From the NCBI GenBank assembly GCA_012523605.1, contig JAAYTY010000132.1, positions 1-11,844 on the forward strand: 11,844 nucleotides of DNA, read 5' to 3'. Shown one piece after another: positions 6,602 through 11,844 of the stretch. Below the pieces are notes generated by a model that was given only the letters and a program-made list of their open reading frames with translations, did not search any database and was not told the DNA's origin. Origin of the DNA: Candidatus Fermentibacterota bacterium (lineage in GTDB: Bacteria > Fermentibacterota > Fermentibacteria > Fermentibacterales > Fermentibacteraceae). Both the position numbers and the translations under genes were made by a program. Each line of letters begins with the position of its first letter. Position 1 is the first letter of the stretch.

Positions 6602-8314
6602 GTGCCGCCATCTGGGAGATCCTGGAAAACCGCCGTTTCAGCTGCCGCGGCTGTGGCATGCATCTCGCTGCTCGTGGTGGAGAAGGGCCTGGGCGAGCGC
6701 AATGCACAGGCCGGCTACGGCCTGGTCGTGGTTCTGCAGACGCTACTGCTCCTGCTTCCCGACCGGAGGAGCCTGAGCGCCAGGCTTCTCTCCGACGGAT
6801 GGACCACCACGGTGCTGGCTTCGATGGCCGTGACCGCGGGCGTCTCCCTCGCCGCCGGCGGCGGCTGGGCCGTTCCGGTGATCGTCGAGACCGCGGCTCT
6901 TCTCGTTTCATCCGGAATGCTGCTGAGGCACGCGGGCAGGCTGCTCGTCAGGCACGTTCCCGCATGGGCCATTCTGCCAGTCTCTATAGCCGTCGTGATG
7001 GCGGCGGGAGCCGCGCTCCTCATGCTGCCGAACGCGGTCGAGAGCGGCCATCGCCTTACCTTCATGGACTCGGTGTTCACCGCCGCCTCGGCGACATGCG
7101 TCACCGGACTCTCGGTGATAGACCCGGGAGAGACCCTGTCAGTCTTCGGAGAGGTCGTGATGCTCCTCCTCATCCAGATCGGCGGCCTCGGACTCATGAG
7201 CTTCGCGGCCTTCTTCGCGCTCTTCTTCGGACAGAGGGTCGGGCTCAAGGAGAGCATCTCGATCAGCAAGGCCATGGACGCGGAGTTCCTGAGCAGCCTC
7301 AGGAGCCTCATCATGTCCTTCATGATCTGGACCTTCATGATAGAGGCGTCAGGCGCCATCCTGCTCTATACGACCTGGCAGTCGGTACCGGCGATGGCCG
7401 GCAGGTCGGGGCTCGATCTGGCATGGCTTGCGGTATTCCACAGCGTCTCCGCCTTCTGCAACGCAGGATTCGGGCTCCTTCCGGACAACATCGAGAGCCT
7501 TTCCTCGTCACCTGCAACCTGCTTCACCATGGGCTCGCTGATAGTGCTCGGAGGACTGGGCTTCGGAACCCTCACCGCGATGTCCGCAAGAGTCTTCTCC
7601 CTCATAAGGGGAGAGCGCGGCCGCGCTGCCCCGCTCCAGGCCAGGCTGGCATCGAGGATGACCCTGCTCCTGATCGGGGGATCCATGGCCCTCGTCATGG
7701 CGTCGGAATGGTCGAGGAGCAGCTTCTCCGGCATGACCGCGATACAGAAGGTCGCGAACTCTTTCCTTATGGCGGTCACTCCCAGGACGGCCGGCTTCGA
7801 TACCGTCCCGATCCGTTCGCTGAGTCCGCTGGTTCAGCTCGTCTTCGTGGCCCTGATGTTCATCGGAGCCTCCCCGGGCGGGACCGGCGGGGGAGTCAAG
7901 ACCACCACCATCGGGCTTCTCGCGCACGGGGGGGTCTCGCTTCTCAGGCATCGCCCCTCTCCCGAGATCATGCACAGAAGGATCCCGGCTCTCGACCTCC
8001 AGCGCGCCGCAGTGCTTCTCGCGGCCGCTCTCGGGGTCTGCATCGCGGCATCGGCCGCTCTGGTCGCTTCGGAGGTCGGGCAGGCCGCTTCCGGATGCCG
8101 GGGCATTTTCGACTACGTCTTCGAAACAGTGAGCGCCTTCGGGACTGTCGGGCTGTCGCTGGGGGTCACCCCGGAGTTGACCACCACCGGGCGCTGGATA
8201 ATCATCGCGACGATGTTCGCGGGCCGGGTGGGTCCGGCCACTCTGGCGATGCTGACTGCGAAGCCCAGGTCGCTTGATTACAGCTATCCTGAAGCGAGGG
8301 TCGGCATAGGCTAG
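6602..8314 (+). CDS. ktrB: Potassium uptake channel subunit, KtrB/TrkH family
   Basis: KtrB/TrkH proteins are inner-membrane potassium (or sodium-coupled potassium) translocators built from four M1-P-M2 repeats. This 570-residue protein shows four pore loops in order: ATCVTGLS (164-171), CNAGFG (286-291), TPRTAGFD (393-400) and SAFGTVGLS (511-519). It also has the flexible gating segment GASPGGTGGGVKTTT (422-436) and the KtrB-like end FAGRVGPATLAM. About 115 residues precede the first repeat and contain roughly three or four hydrophobic segments, making it longer than a minimal KtrB of about 450 residues; similar extensions occur in other TrkH-like proteins. The GTG start is supported by GGGAGG just upstream. 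The gene is divergent from the aldolase-pyr operon and is followed by ktrA after 10 bases, so the two form an operon. Confidence 0.93.
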   Translation: MPPSGRSWKTAVSAAAAVACISLLVVEKGLGERNAQAGYGLVVVLQTLLLLLPDRRSLSARLLSDGWTTTVLASMAVTAGVSLAAGGGWAVPVIVETAALLVSSGMLLRHAGRLLVRHVPAWAILPVSIAVVMAAGAALLMLPNAVESGHRLTFMDSVFTAASATCVTGLSVIDPGETLSVFGEVVMLLLIQIGGLGLMSFAAFFALFFGQRVGLKESISISKAMDAEFLSSLRSLIMSFMIWTFMIEASGAILLYTTWQSVPAMAGRSGLDLAWLAVFHSVSAFCNAGFGLLPDNIESLSSSPATCFTMGSLIVLGGLGFGTLTAMSARVFSLIRGERGRAAPLQARLASRMTLLLIGGSMALVMASEWSRSSFSGMTAIQKVANSFLMAVTPRTAGFDTVPIRSLSPLVQLVFVALMFIGASPGGTGGGVKTTTIGLLAHGGVSLLRHRPSPEIMHRRIPALDLQRAAVLLAAALGVCIAASAALVASEVGQAASGCRGIFDYVFETVSAFGTVGLSLGVTPELTTTGRWIIIATMFAGRVGPATLAMLTAKPRSLDYSYPEARVGIG

Positions 8315-8324
8315 GGGGAGGGAA

Positions 8325-9005
8325 ATGTCGGGCGGCAGCCAGAGATTCGCGGTCATAGGACTCGGCAACTTCGGCTTCAGCCTCGCCTCCAGCCTGGCGC
8401 GGCTCGGGGCGGAGGTTCTCGCCGTCGACAGCGACCAGAAGAAGATAGACGAACTGAGCGAGAAGGTGGCCCTCGCGGTCGCCTTCGACTGCACGGACGA
8501 ACAGCTCCTGCGCGCGAACGGCATAGACAAGGTGGACGTGGCCGTCGTGGCGATAGGCTCGGACTTCGGGACCAGCGTTCTCGTGACCCGCATGATGCGG
8601 GACATGGGCATAGAGGTCCATGCCAGGGCCACCACCGACAGGGAGTCGCGCATCCTGAGGGCGGTGGGGGCGAATCACATCTACATGCCCGAGAGGGATC
8701 ACGGCGACAGGGTCGCCCGGATGCTCATCCACAGGAACGTCGAGGCCTACGTCCCTCTGGCCGGCGGAATCGACTTCGTGCAGGTCAAGCCCATCCCGGG
8801 AATGCTGGGCAGGACCATCCGCGACATGGACATCAGGGCGGTGTTCGGCCTGAACATCGCCTACATCGGCCGGGTGTCGAAGGACGGAGTCCGCACCTAC
8901 CGCATCCCCTCACCCGATGACGTGGTCGAGATGGGGGACGACATCTTCCTCCTGGGGACGCAGGAGAACATCGAGAACTTCCTCAGGAGCGCCGAGAAGG
9001 ACTAG
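8325..9005 (+). CDS. ktrA: Potassium uptake regulatory subunit, KtrA/TrkA RCK protein
   Basis: KtrA is the cytosolic ring protein that binds nucleotides and opens KtrB. The 226 residues form one RCK unit, which separates it from the double-length TrkA. The Rossmann RCK-N domain starts VIGLGNFGFSLA (glycine motif 12-17), with acidic D35 at the end of the second strand contacting the nucleotide ribose. CTDEQLLRANGI and VVAIGSDFGTSVL follow. An RCK-C domain (about 143-226, from YVPLAGGIDFVQVKP to the DDIFLLGT strand) could bind a further ligand such as c-di-AMP in some relatives, which cannot be shown here. The ATG at 8325 is preceded by a GGGGGAGGG ribosome site and lies 10 bases after the ktrB stop. 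Its TAG stop interlocks with the stop of the convergent downstream gene at CTAG (9002-9005), leaving no room for a terminator. Confidence 0.95.
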   Translation: MSGGSQRFAVIGLGNFGFSLASSLARLGAEVLAVDSDQKKIDELSEKVALAVAFDCTDEQLLRANGIDKVDVAVVAIGSDFGTSVLVTRMMRDMGIEVHARATTDRESRILRAVGANHIYMPERDHGDRVARMLIHRNVEAYVPLAGGIDFVQVKPIPGMLGRTIRDMDIRAVFGLNIAYIGRVSKDGVRTYRIPSPDDVVEMGDDIFLLGTQENIENFLRSAEKD

Positions 9006-9958
9006 TTCAGGGAGCCTTCGAACAGCGGCGCCAGCCCCGCGGTCGAGAGGGCCAGTTTCTTCTCCTTGTTCACGCTTCCGAAGAGCTTCATGCAGCTCTC
9101 CGGCGAAGGATGCTTCCTGGCGAGGGACTTCACCAGCGCCGAGAACGCGGCCGGCATCTTGTCCGTCTCTACGGGGAGGGCTTCGAGGAACATCCCGTCC
9201 TCCGGATCGTAGGACAGCGACCCGAAGCAGACCTCCTTCGACTTCATGGCTGTGAACACCGTCGTGGCGATTCTCTTGCACTCGGGCCAGGTGGGCGATG
9301 CCGCCTCGAGCCATACGTTGAAGGCCGATACTATGAGCTGGGCCTCGGCGATGCCCACCTGAGACAGCTGGCCTGTGGGTCCGGGATAGTAGTCGGCGAG
9401 GGAGGATTCGTCGAGCTGTTCCGAAAAGAGCTGCTGTATGGCCTTCCCCGTGACTGCGGAACCCGGCCCGAACGCCGAGTTGATCCTGCCCTCTTCGATG
9501 GGGATGAGCGTGGCCGTGCCGCCGGTCCTCAGCTTGAGAAGCCCCGATTCGCCCAGCTTCCTCACGGACTTGAGGACCGACATGATGTCCCCCCTGCCGT
9601 TCTCGAGGTCCTGCAGGACGGGATCCTCGGTCCAGCATCGAAGAAGCAGGGGAAGGGTTCCGTCCTCGACGAAGCGGTAGGTTAGCGTCAGCTCCCTGTT
9701 GTCCCTGCGGAGCCAGGTGATGAAGGCGTTGACGCTCGGTCCCGAATAGCCGACGATCCGGTAGGGCCTGCCGTTGCGCAGGATGAGATACGCCACCGGT
9801 TCGTTGAGGGCGTCGATCTGCCAGTATGCATCCCCCGCGAGGGATCTGTGGTCGAGGGCTCCCTTGACCAGCTCGTCGAGGTTGACGAACTGCAGGGGGA
9901 CCTTCTCCAGGAAGGTCCGCGAGTACGGGAGGATCTCCCTGGATACGATCCCGCTCAC
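9002..9958 (-). CDS. Conserved-looking protein of unknown function coupled to lepB
   Basis: I do not recognise this 318-residue protein with confidence. There is no signal peptide or membrane segment, so it is probably cytosolic. An N-terminal part (about 1-110) includes AYLILRNGRPYRIVGYSG. A second part (about 124-190) contains DIMSVLKSVRKLGESGLLKL and IPIEEGRINSAFGPGS, a pattern reminiscent of DUF4388-type domains (helix, then GxLxL strand, then EGRI strand with a small residue). A helical C-terminal third has few landmarks. The start is the GTG at 9958, which overlaps the lepB stop as GTGA (9955-9958) and has GAGG eight bases upstream. An extension to 10012 would lie inside lepB. Coupling to signal peptidase suggests co-expression but does not define a role. 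Its TAG stop interlocks with the ktrA stop. The gene is confident; the domain hint is weak. Confidence 0.8.
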   Translation of the reverse strand: MSGIVSREILPYSRTFLEKVPLQFVNLDELVKGALDHRSLAGDAYWQIDALNEPVAYLILRNGRPYRIVGYSGPSVNAFITWLRRDNRELTLTYRFVEDGTLPLLLRCWTEDPVLQDLENGRGDIMSVLKSVRKLGESGLLKLRTGGTATLIPIEEGRINSAFGPGSAVTGKAIQQLFSEQLDESSLADYYPGPTGQLSQVGIAEAQLIVSAFNVWLEAASPTWPECKRIATTVFTAMKSKEVCFGSLSYDPEDGMFLEALPVETDKMPAAFSALVKSLARKHPSPESCMKLFGSVNKEKKLALSTAGLAPLFEGSLN

Positions 9959-10683
9959 CTGATGATCCTCGCCATCCTGCCGATCCGCGGAAGGCCCCCG
10001 TTCCCGTCCCACGACCAGTATGTCACCAGAGCCGGCCCCTTCACGAGATCCATGTCCAGGGGCCCCCAGATCCTGCTGTCGCTGGAATGGTCGCGGTTGT
10101 CCCCCATCATGAAGATGTGATGCTCCGGGACGACGTATGCAAGGCTTCCGTCCTCGAGCCTCACGACTCCCTCCGAGATCCTGTCAAGCTCCAGGTCCGC
10201 CACCCTGCCCCGGATCATGGCGAGCCCCTCCGGCCAGGAGTCGTCGATGATTCCCGGATCACCGTGCGACTGCGTGCAGGACGCCCATTCCGAGGGCTCG
10301 CCGTTGACGAAGAGGGTGTCGGATCTTACCTGGACGGTGTCGCCCTCGAGAGCGACGATCCTCTTTATGAAATCCCTGGAGGGGTCGAGGGGGTAGCGGA
10401 AGACCGCGACCTCTCCCCGCTCGAAGCTGCCGGTGGCAGGCATCAGCAGCCCGTGCGCGCCGCCCCTGAACCCGTGCAGCAGAGGTTCCGACCTGTCGGT
10501 CCACGGGATGATCTGGCCGTGGACGGCCTTGAGAACGAGGAGATGGTCTCCGATCAGGAGTGTCCGCTCCATGCTCTGCGAGGGTATTCTGAAAGCCTCG
10601 ATCACGAACGGCCGCAGAAAGCCGAAGAAGATGACCAGAGCCAGGGCTATCTGCAGAATCCAGTCCTTTATCTTCGCTGTCGT
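9955..10683 (-). CDS. lepB: Signal peptidase I
   Basis: LepB removes signal peptides from exported proteins at the outer face of the inner membrane, using a Ser/Lys dyad. RIPSQSMERTLLIGDHLLVLK carries the nucleophile (S37 in the numbering used here), DFIKRIVALEGDTV carries the general-base lysine (K107), and FMMGDNRDHSSDSRIWGPL is the conserved C-terminal box. The first canonical start in frame is the GTG at 10605 (VIEAFRIPSQSM), but it lacks a ribosome site and would omit the membrane anchor. Upstream codons in the same frame encode KIKDWILQIALALVIFFGF-LRPF, a textbook anchor, up to a TAG at 10714-10716. No ATG, GTG or TTG occurs there. The ACG at 10681-10683 (T-T-A-K-I-K-D) has GGGGG six bases upstream and is my tentative start, giving 242 residues. 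An ATT at 10657-10659 with AAGGA upstream is an alternative. The 3' end overlaps the next gene by four bases. Confidence 0.88.
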   Translation of the reverse strand, partial: TTAKIKDWILQIALALVIFFGFLRPFVIEAFRIPSQSMERTLLIGDHLLVLKAVHGQIIPWTDRSEPLLHGFRGGAHGLLMPATGSFERGEVAVFRYPLDPSRDFIKRIVALEGDTVQVRSDTLFVNGEPSEWASCTQSHGDPGIIDDSWPEGLAMIRGRVADLELDRISEGVVRLEDGSLAYVVPEHHIFMMGDNRDHSSDSRIWGPLDMDLVKGPALVTYWSWDGNGGLPRIGRMARIIR

Positions 10684-10740
10684 GGCGTACCCCCGTTCCT
10701 TCCGTTCAGCCCGCTATCAATGCAGACGACCGGTCATATC

Positions 10741-10763
10741 GTCAACGACCCTCCGCAGTTGAC
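10741..10763. repeat. Inverted repeat GTCAAC-N11-GTTGAC between divergent genes
   Basis: Perfect 6-base arms at 10741-10746 and 10758-10763 lie midway between lepB (minus) and the MscS gene (plus). Each arm coincides with a -35-like TTGAC facing outward: TTGACA on the plus strand and TTGACG (10745-10740) on the minus strand. The minus-strand candidate has only a poor -10 (ATTGAT, 10721-10716, 18-base spacer). The symmetry may therefore reflect back-to-back promoters or a dimeric regulator site. Confidence 0.4.
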
Positions 10764-10787
10764 AAGCCGCTTCCAGGCGGGCAGAAT
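10759..10787 (+). promoter_or_regulatory. Sigma70-type promoter for the MscS-family gene
   Basis: A perfect -35 TTGACA (10759-10764) is followed by the optimal 17-base spacer and CAGAAT (10782-10787), a four-of-six -10 match. The start would fall near 10794, immediately at the GAAGGGGT ribosome site (10793-10800), giving a very short leader before the ATG at 10807. Confidence 0.5.
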
Positions 10788-10806
10788 GGCGTGAAGGGGT
10801 CGTTAG

Positions 10807-11844
10807 ATGCTTTCTGACGGTTTGTTCTCCTGGCTCGATGGGCTAGATATCGGCGGCTTCCCCGCAGGGCGAGCGGCGCTCGCAATCGCGGTGCTCGCCG
10901 CATCCCTCGGAGCGGGCCGCCTGCTCACCGGCGCGCTCCGCCGCCTCGGTGGAAGGCTCGGGGGATTCTCCCGCCCGGCGTGCGCAAGGACGGCCCGTCC
11001 GGCGGGCGCCCTCGTCTCCCTGGAGGGCGCCTACGCTTCCGTGAGGATCCTCCCCCTCGGGGGAACGGCCGTCGCATGGGCCGACAGGCTGCTCCTGACA
11101 TTCACCGTCGCGGGCATCACGTGGCTTGTTCTCGAGATCCTGAACGCAGCCTCCGACAATCTCCTGGAAAGCTCGGGCGGCCGCGGCTCCGGCCTGGACA
11201 ACAGGGTCCTCCCCCTCTTCAGGACAGCCGCCAGGATCCTCGTAGTCGCGATTGCGGTGATCTTCCTGATGCAGAGTCTCGGCTATCCGGTGGGGGGGAT
11301 CATCGCCGGGCTGGGCATCGGGGGTCTCGCAGTGGCTCTCGCCGCCCAGGACACGCTTGCCGGTGTATTCGCGACAGTTGCGATCTTCCTCGACAGGCCG
11401 TTCGCCTCGGGCGACTACATCCAGTCGGGAGACGTGCAGGGGACGGTTGAGGAGATCGGCCTCCGCTCGACCAGGATCAGGACGCCGGAGAAGACTCTCG
11501 TCAGCATACCGAACAGAATCCTCGTCGGGCAGAGCCTAGACAACTGGTCGCAGAGGGATGCGAGAAGGACGGTCATCACTCTGGGCATGCTTCAGGGTTC
11601 GGAGATCGAGCGCGTCGAGGCGCTTATGGCGGCCCTGCGGGTATCCCTCGAGGCCTCAAGGGACGTGGAGCGGGGAACATGGTCGGTTCACGTCTCCGGG
11701 TTCGGCGAATGCTCGCTCGACCTGGAGATCATCGCCTTCCTGAAGACTGGAGACTACCGGGAGTGGCTGGAGAAACGAAGCAGACTGACACTGGAGGTCC
11801 TGTCGATCCTGAGATCGTCGGGGTTGAGCCTCGCCTATCCCACG
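10807..11844 (+). CDS. MscS-family mechanosensitive channel, C-terminal end cut by window
   Basis: MscS channels open under membrane tension and release osmolytes. The 346 residues present show an N-terminal region with hydrophobic segments near 20-40 and 87-107, then a third near 140-157. The pore helix region is GLGIGGLAVALAAQDTLAG (168-186), followed by the family signature FLDRPFASGDYI and the beta domain GTVEEIGLRSTRIRT ... LVSIPNRIL. The frame is open to the window edge, and the last residues, SGLSLAYPT, resemble the usual near-terminal pattern of the family, so probably only a short tail is missing. An in-frame TAG (10804-10806) directly precedes the ATG, fixing it as the first possible start, with AAGGGG upstream. 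It is divergent from lepB with its own promoter. The N-terminal segment of about 135 residues before the core is longer than in E. coli MscS, and its Arg/Gly-rich stretch (38-75) is probably a cytosolic loop. Confidence 0.92.
   Translation, partial: MLSDGLFSWLDGLDIGGFPAGRAALAIAVLAASLGAGRLLTGALRRLGGRLGGFSRPACARTARPAGALVSLEGAYASVRILPLGGTAVAWADRLLLTFTVAGITWLVLEILNAASDNLLESSGGRGSGLDNRVLPLFRTAARILVVAIAVIFLMQSLGYPVGGIIAGLGIGGLAVALAAQDTLAGVFATVAIFLDRPFASGDYIQSGDVQGTVEEIGLRSTRIRTPEKTLVSIPNRILVGQSLDNWSQRDARRTVITLGMLQGSEIERVEALMAALRVSLEASRDVERGTWSVHVSGFGECSLDLEIIAFLKTGDYREWLEKRSRLTLEVLSILRSSGLSLAYPT

Noticed and set aside
6522..6911. A 130-residue N-terminal extension of the aldolase frame
   Set aside because: It is antisense to ktrB, Arg/Pro/Ser-rich and unlike the family. 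Paired ATGs with a GGAGG site at 6527-6531 give the proper start.
10716..10740. A six-codon leader ORF (ATG ACC GGT CGT CTG CAT) ahead of lepB
   Set aside because: It has no ribosome site or attenuator-like codon run and overlaps the poor minus-strand promoter candidate. It is probably chance.
1..11844. CRISPR arrays, tRNA or rRNA genes, insertion sequences, toxin-antitoxin or defence genes
   Set aside because: I saw no spaced direct repeats, cloverleaf-like or rRNA-like segments, transposase motifs or terminal repeats, and nearly all the sequence is accounted for by recognisable housekeeping genes.

Overview
The window is a GC-rich bacterial chromosomal segment, coding nearly throughout. 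It holds eleven protein genes in four transcription blocks, with no RNA genes, mobile elements or CRISPR arrays that I can see. The only non-coding gaps are 80 bases (6522-6601) and about 123 bases (10684-10806), and both lie between divergent genes. The likely source is an uncultured Gram-negative-type bacterium of the Fibrobacteres-Chlorobi-Bacteroidetes (FCB) superphylum or a neighbouring candidate phylum. The reasons are a lipoprotein beginning CAYFNTFYNA at the mature cysteine (a motif I associate with that group), two outer-envelope lipoproteins, high GC, frequent AGG arginine codons, and GTG/TTG starts. This placement is an inference.

Block 1 (minus strand, 6521 down to 1) is a pyrimidine-biosynthesis operon: a divergent class II aldolase, pyrC, a tetratricopeptide-type lipoprotein, pyrK, pyrD (class 1B, NAD-linked with PyrK), an RlpA-type lipoprotein, and pyrF running off the left edge. 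From pyrC onward every junction overlaps. Four are 4-base ATGA/GTGA overlaps and one is 11 bases, so translation is probably coupled. PyrC, PyrDK and PyrF supply three of the six UMP steps. Two cell-envelope lipoproteins are interleaved among them.

Block 2 (plus strand, 6602-9005) is ktrB-ktrA, a potassium uptake channel and its cytosolic RCK gating subunit. Its promoter region is shared with block 1 and carries two abutting perfect 10-base palindromes.

Block 3 (minus strand, about 10683 down to 9002) is signal peptidase I (lepB) followed, with a GTGA overlap, by a 318-residue protein of unknown function whose stop codon interlocks with that of ktrA. The lepB reading frame has no standard start codon ahead of its membrane anchor.

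Block 4 (plus strand, 10807 to the right edge) is a nearly complete MscS-family mechanosensitive channel with a good sigma70-type promoter. KtrAB takes up potassium and MscS releases solutes on hypo-osmotic shock, so the right half has an osmotic-balance flavour, although the genes are not in one operon.

I did not find a clear new defence or mobile system. The points most worth a second look are the non-canonical lepB start, the unknown lepB-coupled protein, the threonine replacing a usually conserved aspartate in PyrF, the divergent aldolase heading the pyr operon, and the lipoproteins embedded in that operon.
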